Position numbers and translations under genes: made by a program
Shown: positions 1 through 8,218 of the stretch, piece after piece
Layout: every line of letters starts with the position of its first letter
Position numbering within the stretch: position 1 is the stretch's first letter
From: CBDUQI01 sp965369325
GTDB lineage: Bacteria; Pseudomonadota; Gammaproteobacteria; Steroidobacterales; JBCBZW01
Assembly: GCA_965369325.1 (NCBI GenBank)
Contig: CBDUQI010000050.1
Coordinates: 1 to 31,025, forward strand
Length of the DNA stretch: 31,025 bases
Direction: 5' to 3'
Notes under the pieces: generated by a model
What the model saw: the letters and a program-made list of their open reading frames with translations, nothing else
The model's database searches: none
What the model was told of the DNA's origin: nothing

Positions 1-19
1 ACGTAAACATCGCTAATAC

Positions 20-37
20 AAACACGAGCGTGTTTTT
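20..37. terminator. Hairpin terminator, possibly bidirectional
   Basis: AAACAC (20-25) and GTGTTT (30-35) form a 6-bp stem around a GAGC loop, and the right arm runs into two more T residues. The hairpin lies just beyond the stop codon of the minus-strand MATE gene (stop at 40-42). The plus-strand T run suits an intrinsic terminator for a gene left of the window. On the minus strand the following bases are only moderately T-rich. The structure is seen in the sequence; its function is inferred. Confidence 0.5.
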
Positions 38-39
38 GC

Positions 40-1443
40 TCATGTAAAGCCTCCCTCAACAGACTGATCAATCGACTGGGGCGAGGAGGCAAAAGCACCC
101 AGTCCCCGCCTGCTAATGTACACAAACCTGGCCAGCAGCAGAACTGCAGCCACCGTTAAGCTCACGGCGAGCCCGACCCACACCCAGCGCGGCCCCAGCC
201 CCATGCGCACGCCCAACACCCAGGCCATCGGAAAACCGATACCCCAGTACGAAAACAGGGCCAGCCACATGGGGATAGCCGTGTCTTTATACCCTCGCAA
301 GGCGCCGTTCGCGCCCACTTGCAGTCCGTCGGACACCTGGAAAACCGCTGCCACGCCCAACAGGCTGACGGCCACTGCCTGCACCTGGATATCGTTGGTA
401 TAGAAGGAGACTATGGTGCCACTGAACAGGAGCATGGCCACGGCCGAGAGCACCATAAACCCGCCACACATGGCGATGCCCACTCGCCCGCGCAGTTGCG
501 CCAGGGCGGGATCCGCCGCGCCCAGCGCGTGCCCCACGCGCACGGTGATCGCCGAGGTAAAGGCCAGCGGAATCATAAACATGGTGGCCGCGTAGTTCAT
601 TGCTATCTGATGTCCGGCCACCGCCATCGTGCCCATGGTGGCCATTAGCACGCCCACGCAACTGAACAGCCCTGCTTCAGCCAGAATCTGCCCGCCAATC
701 GGCAGCCCGATAACGGTAATTTCCTTCAGCGGTCGCATCCTTGGCCATTCGAACCGGCGAAACAGCTTAAGCGGCCGGTATCGGGGCTGGCGCACCATGT
801 AAATAGCCAGCACCACCAGCATCGAGGCCTGCCCCAGGGCCGTGGCCGCGCCGCAACCCAGCGCGCCCAGCGCTGGAAAGCCCCAACGACCGAACATCAA
901 CACATAGTTGCCCAGTATATTCACCGCAAACGCGATGAGCGCGGCATACATGATAGGGCGGGTACTGCCCAGCCCTTCGCTAACGAAGCGCAGGGTCAGG
1001 AACAGAAACATCAGCGGCAGGCCGAACACGATGGCATGCAGATATCCCTGCACGCCTGGAAGAATGGCAGGCACCACCCCAAGACGGGCCAGCAGCGCCG
1101 GAGCCCACCACAGCACGCTGCTCATGACCAGCGACAACGCCAACGCCAGCCATACTGACTGGCGCCAAAAGTAGCCGACGCGCCCCGGGCGCCCGGCGCC
1201 AACCCGGTGGGCGGTAATTGGGTTCACCGCCATCAGCAGCCCCAGGCCAGTGAGGAAGGCGATCACCCATACACTACTGCCCACTGCCACCGCCCCAAGC
1301 GTATCGGGCCCCAGTCGTCCGGACATGACGGTATCGACGAACCCCATCCCTGTGGTCAGCAGGTTGTTGAGTATCAACGGGCCTGCAAGGCGCATCGTCT
1401 GACGTGCCTCGTGGGCAATGGGATGTGGGGGCGCGCTGTGCAT
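40..1443 (-). CDS. MATE family multidrug efflux transporter (NorM-like)
   Basis: This 467-residue inner-membrane protein has about 12 hydrophobic segments arranged as two homologous halves (about residues 15-230 and 235-450). This is the usual size and layout of the MATE/NorM family, whose members export cationic drugs in exchange for Na+ or H+. The N-terminal half has the typical pattern of a first helix with LAGPLILNNLL, then a GFVDTVMSGRLG stretch and a second helix. The second half repeats it from about GLPIGGQILAEAGLFS. The start is an ATG with no strong ribosome-binding site. The gene diverges from the AGCS symporter across about 257 bases. The substrate cannot be told from the sequence. 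Family call secure; NorM subgroup less so. Confidence 0.9.
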   Translation of the reverse strand: MHSAPPHPIAHEARQTMRLAGPLILNNLLTTGMGFVDTVMSGRLGPDTLGAVAVGSSVWVIAFLTGLGLLMAVNPITAHRVGAGRPGRVGYFWRQSVWLALALSLVMSSVLWWAPALLARLGVVPAILPGVQGYLHAIVFGLPLMFLFLTLRFVSEGLGSTRPIMYAALIAFAVNILGNYVLMFGRWGFPALGALGCGAATALGQASMLVVLAIYMVRQPRYRPLKLFRRFEWPRMRPLKEITVIGLPIGGQILAEAGLFSCVGVLMATMGTMAVAGHQIAMNYAATMFMIPLAFTSAITVRVGHALGAADPALAQLRGRVGIAMCGGFMVLSAVAMLLFSGTIVSFYTNDIQVQAVAVSLLGVAAVFQVSDGLQVGANGALRGYKDTAIPMWLALFSYWGIGFPMAWVLGVRMGLGPRWVWVGLAVSLTVAAVLLLARFVYISRRGLGAFASSPQSIDQSVEGGFT

Positions 1444-1700
1444 GGCGGACCAATATTGCGAGAGGGTGGAGGGGTAGAGCGTTAATTGCTGGTGAAATCG
1501 ACTCTAGCACAGACCAGGCATATCTCACGCTGAGCCCGCGCGCACGGTCCTGCACACTAGCGACGCTTTCAGTGTTGCACACCGGCCAGGCCATCGGTGC
1601 ACCGCTAAGCACGCGGGCTGGCGGTGAACGCTCTGCGCTTGCGTCGCCCGCATCGCCGCCACATTATGACCCCTCTCTGGTTGACCGCGCGGACCTGCCC

Positions 1701-3365
1701 ATGGGCGATTTTTCGAGCTTCCTGGCCACCCTGAACGCCATCCTGTGGAATGACTTTGTCCTGTTCATCATCCTGGCCACCGGCGTCGTTTTTACGCTCT
1801 GGAGCGGTTTTAGCCAGACCCGGGCGCTGACCCACGGGGTGCGGGTTCTGCGAGGGGAGTTCGACGACCCTAAAGACCCCGGCGCTATTAGCCATTTTCA
1901 GGCGCTGTCAGCCGCGCTCTCCGGCACCGTCGGTCTAGGCAATATCGGCGGTGTTGCGCTAGCGATTACGCTGGGCGGGCCGGGGGCCGTGTTCTGGATG
2001 TGGATTGTCGCATTGCTGGGCATGGCCACCAAGCTCACTGAGGTAACGTTGTCGATGATCCATCGCAACGTGGACGACCCAGCCAATCCGCACGGCGGAC
2101 CAATGTGGGTGGCCAATCGCGGCCTGGCGAAGCTGAACCCGCGGTTAGCCGGCGCGGGCGCGGGCATTGGCACCATCTTCTGTATCAGCCTAATTGTCTG
2201 CACTGGCACTGGCGGCAATATGTTCCAGGCCTGGAACATCGGCAACATTACCCACAGCTACTTTGGTGTTCCTACTGTCCTCAGCGGCATGGTAGTGGCG
2301 CTGATCGTCGGCGCGGTGACCCTCGGCGGGATTAAGCGCATCGGAGCGGTGACCGGGCGGCTGGTGCCTGTGATGGTGGTGCTGTATCTCATCGCAGGAT
2401 GCTACGTGCTGGCCGTGAACGCCGAACAAATCCCGGGGATGTTCGCGTTAATCCTACGCTCAGCCTTCAGCCCGACCGAAGCGGCGGGCGCGTTTGTGGG
2501 TGGTTCGGTTTACGCTGCATTCCTATTCGGCATGAAACGGGCCATCTTCTCCAACGAGGCCGGCCAGGGCACCTCACCCATGGCCCACGCCGCAGCGCGC
2601 ACCAATGAGCCTGTACGCGAAGCGCTGGTGGCCGGCATGGAGCCTTTTATCGACACCGTTATTGTGTGCACCTTTACGGCATTGGTGATATTGAGCACCG
2701 GCGTGTGGAACCGCAGTGCGGACGCCACCTACGAGCGGCCGCCACAAGTGATCCCGGTCGCGAGCGGCGTGTGGAGCGTAGAGACGTTGCCCGCACCGCC
2801 CACAAGCAAGGCATGGCACGACGGGCAGATTGTCTACCTTATCGTCAAGGGCGATCACAACGAGATGGCGTCCAACAATCGGCACAAACTGAGTGGCTCG
2901 GTACGTACCAACGAGGGCGGCATTCAGTTGATTGAATGGGATGAGTTGCAAACCCTCTCGCGACCACAAATGACCGACAGCGGCGTGTACGTAAACTACA
3001 CCGGCGCTGCGCTGACGGCGCGTGCCTTCGACAGCGCGGCGGACGGGCTGGGCAAGTGGCTGGTCACCGTCGCCGCCTGGTTGTTCGGTATCTCCACCAT
3101 GATCGCTTGGAGCTACTACGGGGAGCAGGGTGTGGTGTACCTGTTTGGCACACGTGCAGTGGTGGCGTATCGGCTGTTGTTCTGCGCCTTTGCGGTGGTG
3201 GCGACACTTGGGGTCATCCGCACCGATCTGGATCTGGACAACCTCACCGGCGTGGGCACTGCCGTGATGCTGTTCGCCAACATTCCAATTATCTGGATCT
3301 TCGGCCACCAAGCGATGCGCGCTTACCACGCCTACATCGCCCGATTGCGGGCAGGCGAGCTATAA
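1701..3365 (+). CDS. Alanine/glycine:cation symporter family (AGCS) protein
   Basis: The product is a sodium-coupled small amino-acid (alanine or glycine) importer of the inner membrane, 554 residues from the chosen ATG. Family hallmarks are a GLGNIGGVALAITLGGPGA stretch near residue 80 and SNEAGQGTSPMAHAAA near residue 295. The frame is open back to 1404, but the upstream 99 codons are low in hydrophobicity and unlike the family. The ATG at 1701 puts the first helix where AGCS proteins have it, although its ribosome-binding site is weak. An extra hydrophilic segment of about 110 residues (about 335-447) separates the helix ending in LVILSTGVW from the last helices starting at GKWLVTVAAWLFG. 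Family members are commonly 440-550 residues, so this one is at the long end. Confidence 0.88.
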   Translation: MGDFSSFLATLNAILWNDFVLFIILATGVVFTLWSGFSQTRALTHGVRVLRGEFDDPKDPGAISHFQALSAALSGTVGLGNIGGVALAITLGGPGAVFWMWIVALLGMATKLTEVTLSMIHRNVDDPANPHGGPMWVANRGLAKLNPRLAGAGAGIGTIFCISLIVCTGTGGNMFQAWNIGNITHSYFGVPTVLSGMVVALIVGAVTLGGIKRIGAVTGRLVPVMVVLYLIAGCYVLAVNAEQIPGMFALILRSAFSPTEAAGAFVGGSVYAAFLFGMKRAIFSNEAGQGTSPMAHAAARTNEPVREALVAGMEPFIDTVIVCTFTALVILSTGVWNRSADATYERPPQVIPVASGVWSVETLPAPPTSKAWHDGQIVYLIVKGDHNEMASNNRHKLSGSVRTNEGGIQLIEWDELQTLSRPQMTDSGVYVNYTGAALTARAFDSAADGLGKWLVTVAAWLFGISTMIAWSYYGEQGVVYLFGTRAVVAYRLLFCAFAVVATLGVIRTDLDLDNLTGVGTAVMLFANIPIIWIFGHQAMRAYHAYIARLRAGEL

Positions 3366-3382
3366 AGACAGAGCCTCCGCGG

Positions 3383-4138
3383 CTAGCGTCCACCAGAGAC
3401 CTCGATAAACGCACCGGTGGTGTAGGACGCCTCATCGGATAACAACCACAGGATGGCACGCGCCACCTCCTCCGGCTCCCCGCCGCGCGCCATCGGCAGC
3501 GAGGGTGCCAGCCGCGCCACCCGGCCCGGCTCACCGCCTGAGGCATGGATCTGCGTTCGAATAAAACCTGGCCGCACAGCGTTTACACGAATGCCCTCAT
3601 CGGCTACCTCCCCGGCCAGACCGATGGTCATCGTGTCCACTGCACCTTTGGATGCTGCGTAGTCCACGTACTCACCGGCGGCCCCCAGTCTGGCGGCGGC
3701 GGAAGATACATTAACGATGGCGCCACCCTGGCCGCCGTGACGGGTAGACATGCGGCGCACCGCCTCCCGCGCACAGAGCATGGCGCCGGTCACGTTCACC
3801 GTTAGCATGTGCGCGATACGCTGAGCACTCATCGCATCCACCCGCGATTGTGGCGCAATGATTCCCGCGTTGTTCACCAACGCGCTAAGCGGCCCCAACG
3901 ACTCGACGCGCTGGAACAACTGAAGGATGTCGGCCTCCGCCGCCAGGTCGGCCTGCACCGCCAACGCCTGCCGGCCCGCGTTGCGCACCTCTTGCACAAC
4001 GCCGTCGGCCGCGTCCGCCGCCTGAGCGTAGGACAAGCACACGTCGTAACCTCGCTGCGCCGCCAGGCGTGCGGTGGCAGCGCCGATCCCACGGCTGCCG
4101 CCAGTAATCAGCACGACGGGGTGAGGCGGTGATGTCAT
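3383..4138 (-). CDS. SDR family NAD(P)-dependent oxidoreductase
   Basis: This 251-residue classical short-chain dehydrogenase has the Rossmann glycine motif TGGSRGIG (about residues 12-19), the NNAG motif near residue 90, a catalytic serine in NVSSAAAR and the YAASK tyrosine/lysine pair near residue 156. The C-terminal IEVSGG end is typical of the family. The TGGSRGIG loop with a basic residue favours NADPH over NADH (inference). The frame is open further upstream to 4222, but the ATG at 4138 places the first beta strand correctly at about residue 8. The gene is convergent with the AGCS gene and about 195 bases from the divergent tetR-like gene. Substrate unknown; it could be a 3-oxoacyl reductase or a sugar/alcohol dehydrogenase. 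Confidence 0.88.
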   Translation of the reverse strand: MTSPPHPVVLITGGSRGIGAATARLAAQRGYDVCLSYAQAADAADGVVQEVRNAGRQALAVQADLAAEADILQLFQRVESLGPLSALVNNAGIIAPQSRVDAMSAQRIAHMLTVNVTGAMLCAREAVRRMSTRHGGQGGAIVNVSSAAARLGAAGEYVDYAASKGAVDTMTIGLAGEVADEGIRVNAVRPGFIRTQIHASGGEPGRVARLAPSLPMARGGEPEEVARAILWLLSDEASYTTGAFIEVSGGR

Positions 4139-4273
4139 GGCGGTAATCCTTGCGCAAAGTGCGTAATGCCAGCACATATTATTCCATGCGAGTACGGGGC
4201 GAAGGCACTGTGCTAATATCAATCTTCCGGCCTATTCAGGGCCTTCCGCCCTGACGCTTCGTATCTCAAAAAC

Positions 4274-4313
4274 TTGACTTAGACGGCTCAACATACATAC
4301 TAGTTGGTATGTT
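4274..4313 (+). promoter_or_regulatory. Promoter with overlapping TetR-type operator
   Basis: A -35-like TTGACT (4274-4279) is followed after 16 bases by a -10-like CATACT (4296-4301). Over the -10 lies an inverted repeat CATAC-N6-GTATG (4296-4311), which can also be drawn as AACATAC-N10-GTATGTT (4290-4313). It sits 21-44 bases before the start codon of the TetR-family gene. TetR regulators commonly bind such palindromes over their own promoters, so autorepression of this operon is likely. The repeat is seen in the sequence; its use is inferred. Confidence 0.6.
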
Positions 4314-4333
4314 CCTCGATCGAGGCATTCGCC

Positions 4334-4981
4334 ATGACCACCCGTCGCAATCCCGACTCCACCCGCGGACATTTACTGCAAGCGGCCTTTGATGAAATTC
4401 ATCGACAGGGCTTTCGCGGTGCCAGCGTGGATAACATCCTGCGCCGCACCGGGGTGACCAAAGGCGCGCTATATCACCACTTCCCCTCCAAGCAGGCGCT
4501 GGGCTACGCGGTGGTAGATGAGGTGGTGCGTCCGATGATGGAGAGCAACTGGCTGGCCCTGCTTGAACCCGATGCAAACCCGGTGGACGCATTGCGCGCT
4601 GTTGGCCAGGAACGGCTGGTGGAGGGTGAGGCCCTCACCCTAGGTTGCCCGGTGAATAACCTGGTACAGGAGATGGCGGGCCTGGACGAAGGCTTCCGCA
4701 CGCGGCTGGGCGCGATCCTGAAGAACTGGCGCGACAGCATCGCCAAAGCGCTTACCCGCGGACAAGCCAGCGGCACGGTACGCGAAGACCTCGATCCGGT
4801 GCCGACGGCCGCGTTCCTGGTCGCCGCCTACGAAGGGTTGGTGGGCGTGAACAAGTGCGCGCCTCACAGTGACGACACCACTGACGGCATCCGCGGCATC
4901 CTGCGGTATATCGAAAGCCTGCGCCCAGCTGAGGCGCGCCAGCAGCGCCTGGCCAGCGCAGCTAGCCGCAGCAATTCGTAG
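4334..4981 (+). CDS. TetR/AcrR family transcriptional regulator
   Basis: This 215-residue protein has an N-terminal TetR helix-turn-helix (about residues 8-55, with TGVTKGALYHHFPSKQAL as the recognition helix region). The C-terminal ligand domain resembles the TetR_C_6/NemR-like group (GCPVNNLVQEMAGLDEGF, then a final YEGLVGVNK helix). The ATG at 4334 is preceded by GAGG at 4322-4325, 8 bases away, and leaves the operator upstream intact. The LolA-like gene follows about 10 bases after the stop, then the barrel gene, so these three probably form one operon that the protein represses. The inducer is unknown. Family call secure. Confidence 0.92.
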   Translation: MTTRRNPDSTRGHLLQAAFDEIHRQGFRGASVDNILRRTGVTKGALYHHFPSKQALGYAVVDEVVRPMMESNWLALLEPDANPVDALRAVGQERLVEGEALTLGCPVNNLVQEMAGLDEGFRTRLGAILKNWRDSIAKALTRGQASGTVREDLDPVPTAAFLVAAYEGLVGVNKCAPHSDDTTDGIRGILRYIESLRPAEARQQRLASAASRSNS

Positions 4982-4991
4982 GCTGGCACGC

Positions 4992-5798
4992 GTGCATTGC
5001 CTGCCCTTCGTGCGCGCCGCTTTCGTGCTTCTGGCATGGCTGCTGCTAAGCCCGACCTTCGCGCAAACGCCCGCCGAGAACAACGCCCAGCGCGGCCTGC
5101 AAATCGTCACCGAGGCGCAGCAACGCAATCAAGGTTTTGTCGACTCAGTCGCCGACATGCAGATGACTTTGCACAGCCGTCGCGGGGACACCGCCACCAG
5201 GCGAATGCGCACGCGCACGCTTGAGGTGCAAGGCGACGGCGACATGGGACTGGTGGTGTTCGATGACCCCCTTGATGTGAAGGGTACGGCACTACTCACG
5301 CACTCGCACAAACATACCTCGGACGATCAGTGGCTTTACTTACCTGCGCTCAAGCGAGTAAAACGCATCTCCTCCTCGGGGCGTTCCGGCCCGTTCATGG
5401 GCAGTGAATTTTCCTACGAAGATTTAGCCTCGCAAGAAGTCGAGAAATACACCTACGAGTATTTGCGTGACGAGCGCCTCGACGGGCGCGAACACTACGT
5501 GGTGGCGCGTTACCCGAAGGAGAAAAAATCCGGCTATACCCGCGAAGTACTGTGGCTGGATCACGAGCACTACCGTATATGGAAAGTGGAGTATTACGAT
5601 CGCAAGAACTCTTTGTTAAAAACGCTCGTTGCCAGCGACTTCAAACAATATCTTGACCGCTTCTGGCGTGCCCACCACATGCACATGCTCAATCACCAGA
5701 CAACTCGCGCGACCACCCTCAAGTGGGCCAAATACGTTTTCGACAATGGCCTAACGCCGCGCGATTTTGACCGCAACAGCCTGGCCAACACCCGTTAG
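4992..5798 (+). CDS. Outer membrane lipoprotein-sorting (LolA-like) periplasmic protein
   Basis: The product is about 268 residues. A hydrophobic signal segment (FVRAAFVLLAWLLLSPTFAQ) is followed by a beta-rich domain of the LolA-like family often annotated 'outer membrane lipoprotein-sorting protein'. Typical features are the VFDDPLDVKGTALLTHSH and QWLYLPALKRVKRI stretches, the SGRSGPFMGSEFSYEDL segment and repeated aromatic strands. The frame is open back to 4869 inside the regulator gene, but the GTG at 4992, ten bases after the regulator stop, gives a normal signal peptide; a GTG at 5010 is also possible. Members are usually encoded beside RND/MMPL-type exporters and probably handle a lipid-like cargo in the periplasm (inference). 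No such pump gene is seen here. Confidence 0.82.
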   Translation: MHCLPFVRAAFVLLAWLLLSPTFAQTPAENNAQRGLQIVTEAQQRNQGFVDSVADMQMTLHSRRGDTATRRMRTRTLEVQGDGDMGLVVFDDPLDVKGTALLTHSHKHTSDDQWLYLPALKRVKRISSSGRSGPFMGSEFSYEDLASQEVEKYTYEYLRDERLDGREHYVVARYPKEKKSGYTREVLWLDHEHYRIWKVEYYDRKNSLLKTLVASDFKQYLDRFWRAHHMHMLNHQTTRATTLKWAKYVFDNGLTPRDFDRNSLANTR

Positions 5799-5810
5799 GT
5801 AAGAGCCACC

Positions 5811-7028
5811 ATGAATACCCGACCAGGTCCAATCAGTGCGCGGCTGACAGTCACCTGGGCGGTGCTGCTGCTATTGTTATCCGGCGGCTCTGCAATTGCC
5901 GGCGACTGGTCCGGCGACGTCGGTGGCCAGGCACGTGTGTTCGCACATCCACCGCTTAGCGCTAGCCAGGAGCGCCACGACTTTTCCCTTCACGTCGAGC
6001 CCGACTACTACCACGACTGGGATAACGGGCGGCAACGGTTTGAACTCTCGCTGTTCGCGCGGCTGGATTCGGCCGACACTGAGCGCACCCATGCGGATAT
6101 CCGCGAACTGTATTGGCGCCGCAGCTTTGCGGCCGCCGAACTCTCCTTGGGCTTACGGAAAGTCTTCTGGGGCGTTACCGAATCCGTGCATCTGGTCGAT
6201 ATCATCAACCAAAGCGATCTACTCGAGAATCTCGACACCGAAGACAAGCTTGGTCAGCCCATGCTAGCACTGTCTCTCATCTCCAATTGGGGCACGGTCG
6301 ATTTTATGCTGATGCCGTACTTTCGTGAGCGCCAGTTTCAAGGCAGCGGAGGACGCCTGCGCGCACCGCTGCCAGTGCTGAGTGATCATCCCACCTACGA
6401 ATCCGATCAGGCGCAAAAACACCTGGACATAGCGGTCCGTTGGAGCCAGTTTATCGGCGACTGGGATATTGGGCTAGCGCACTTTTCCGGCACCGCGCGC
6501 GAGCCGCGAATGATCGCGGCAATCAGTCCAAACGGTGAGCTCGCATTACGCCCCCACTACGAACTGATCGACCAGACCTCTGCCGATGTGCAGGCGACAC
6601 TAGGCGCCTGGCTGTGGAAACTTGAGGCTATCTACCGTCGCGATAACCTGGATCATTTTATCAGCACGGCGGCCGGCTTTGAGTACACATTTTACGGTCT
6701 GGCGGGCGGCGCGACAGATCTGGGCATCGTCGCGGAGTATATCTATGACCAGCGCGGCAACAACGCGACCAGCGGATTCGAAAACGACGTAGCGCTAGGT
6801 GCCCGCCTGGCGCTGAACGATACTCAAAGCAGCGAGTTACTGGCGTTGTTAGGCCACGATCTGGATGACCGCTCGCGTTTTATTTCAGTGGAAGCAAATC
6901 GTCGTTTGGGGCAGGCATGGCGCCTGAGCCTTGAGGCGCGCTGGTTTACGCGCATCGCGCCTGCGAACACCTTGTTTTTTGTACGCGAGGACGACTATGT
7001 TGAATTGGCTTTATCAAGGTTTTTCTGA
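5811..7028 (+). CDS. Outer membrane beta-barrel protein (DUF1302-like)
   Basis: The product is 405 residues. It has a signal peptide (cleavage near GGSAIAGDW), alternating polar/aromatic strands throughout, and a C-terminal strand ending in ALSRFF, with the terminal phenylalanine that the BAM complex recognises. The repeated W/Y-rich strand pairs, such as DWDIGLAHFSGTAREP and WKLEAIYRRDN, support a transmembrane barrel. It starts 12 bases after the LolA-like gene and follows a short GTAAGAG-like ribosome-binding region, so the two are co-transcribed. Barrel proteins of this kind are commonly linked to LolA-like and RND genes in marine gammaproteobacteria (family knowledge, recalled rather than searched). 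Exact family and cargo are uncertain. Confidence 0.75.
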   Translation: MNTRPGPISARLTVTWAVLLLLLSGGSAIAGDWSGDVGGQARVFAHPPLSASQERHDFSLHVEPDYYHDWDNGRQRFELSLFARLDSADTERTHADIRELYWRRSFAAAELSLGLRKVFWGVTESVHLVDIINQSDLLENLDTEDKLGQPMLALSLISNWGTVDFMLMPYFRERQFQGSGGRLRAPLPVLSDHPTYESDQAQKHLDIAVRWSQFIGDWDIGLAHFSGTAREPRMIAAISPNGELALRPHYELIDQTSADVQATLGAWLWKLEAIYRRDNLDHFISTAAGFEYTFYGLAGGATDLGIVAEYIYDQRGNNATSGFENDVALGARLALNDTQSSELLALLGHDLDDRSRFISVEANRRLGQAWRLSLEARWFTRIAPANTLFFVREDDYVELALSRFF

Positions 7029-7072
7029 GCGTTAAGCCATACACTTTACGCACCTGCGTTGCCCCGCGTGGC

Positions 7073-7088
7073 GAACCCTGTGGGGTTC
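7073..7088. terminator. Short hairpin between the barrel gene and hemH
   Basis: GAACCC (7073-7078) and GGGTTC (7083-7088) pair around a TGTG loop, 45 bases after the barrel gene stop. There is no T run, so it is a weak terminator candidate or simply a mRNA hairpin. Confidence 0.25.
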
Positions 7089-7132
7089 CGGTATGGTACC
7101 AATCCTCACCTCACGGTGCTGCGAACGCGCAC

Positions 7133-8218
7133 ATGCCCAGATTTCTTTCAGAGTCGGATTACCGCCACGACACCGCTAATCGTACCGGTGTGTTGCTCAC
7201 CAACCTGGGCACACCCGATGCGCCCCAGCCAGGGCCGCTGCGACGCTACCTGGCAGAGTTTCTTTGGGACGCACGGGTGGTCGAAGTACCGCGTCCGTTG
7301 TGGTGGTTAATTCTGCATGGTGTGATCTTGCGCACACGCCCGTCAAAGTCTGCCGCTGCTTATCGCTCAGTGTGGACCGAACAGGGCTCACCACTGTTGG
7401 TGAACAGCCACAACCAAGCAACCGCTGTTGCAGAGAAACTTGCGCAGATGGGCCAGCCCTTTAACGTGGTGTTGGGCATGCGCTACGGCAACCCCTCCAT
7501 CACCTCTGCGCTCGCGCAATTGCGCGAGCAACACGTGCGCAGGATTCTGGTGCTGCCGCTTTATCCTCAGTACTGCGCGGCCACCACGGCATCCACATTT
7601 GATGCCGTCACGCGTGAGCTTCACACGTGGCGTTGGTTACCCGAACTGCGCTTCATCAATCAGTACCACGATCAGCAACTGTACATTCACGCGCTGGCCA
7701 ACAGCGTGCGCGAGCACTGGCGCACCCACGATCAGCCTGACAAGCTGGTGATGTCTTTCCACGGCATCCCCAAACGCAACCTGCTGGAGGGCGACCCTTA
7801 TCATTGCCAGTGCCACAAAACCGCGCGCCTGTTAGCGCAGGCACTGGAGCTTGATGAGCAGCAGTGGGTGCTAACCTTTCAGTCCCGCCTTGGCAAGGCC
7901 GAATGGCTAAAACCCTACACGCTGGAGACGGTCCGCAAACTGGCCGAACAGGGTGATAGAACGTTGGACGTTATCTGCCCCGGATTCTCGGCCGACTGCG
8001 TCGAAACGCTAGAAGAGGTTGTGATGGAAAACGGCGCGGCCTTTACTGCGACGGGCGGTAAAGCGCTGCGGTACATCCCGGCATTAAATGATCGCGATGA
8101 CCACATCCACGCGCTCACACAACTGATACAACAACACACTCACGGCTGGCCGGTGGCTGATGCGGACGATCGCGAGGCGACCGTCCAGCGCGCAAAAGCA
8201 TTGGGCTCGCCGCGCTGA
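7133..8218 (+). CDS. hemH: Ferrochelatase
   Basis: Ferrochelatase inserts Fe2+ into protoporphyrin IX, the last step of protoheme synthesis, at the inner face of the cytoplasmic membrane. The 361-residue protein has the N-terminal GVLLTNLGTPDAP motif, the metal-binding histidine in MSFHGIPKRN (H210), the YHCQCHKT segment and the catalytic glutamate in CPGFSADCVETLEE (E291). These match the essential His and Glu of bacterial ferrochelatases. The length is normal and no other haem gene is nearby. The ATG at 7133 has no obvious ribosome-binding site, but the conserved region begins soon after. The stop TGA overlaps the start of the next gene, so the two are translated together. Confidence 0.96.
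   Translation: MPRFLSESDYRHDTANRTGVLLTNLGTPDAPQPGPLRRYLAEFLWDARVVEVPRPLWWLILHGVILRTRPSKSAAAYRSVWTEQGSPLLVNSHNQATAVAEKLAQMGQPFNVVLGMRYGNPSITSALAQLREQHVRRILVLPLYPQYCAATTASTFDAVTRELHTWRWLPELRFINQYHDQQLYIHALANSVREHWRTHDQPDKLVMSFHGIPKRNLLEGDPYHCQCHKTARLLAQALELDEQQWVLTFQSRLGKAEWLKPYTLETVRKLAEQGDRTLDVICPGFSADCVETLEEVVMENGAAFTATGGKALRYIPALNDRDDHIHALTQLIQQHTHGWPVADADDREATVQRAKALGSPR

Noticed and set aside
1404..1700. Upstream extension of the AGCS frame
   Set aside because: The frame is open, but the 99 residues are not AGCS-like and overlap the divergent MATE start. ATG at 1701 fits the family.
2574..3329. Minus-strand open reading frame of 251 codons inside the AGCS gene
   Set aside because: It is a shadow of the symporter gene. 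Its residues show the His/Arg/Gly excess typical of antisense frames in GC-rich DNA, and no family is seen.
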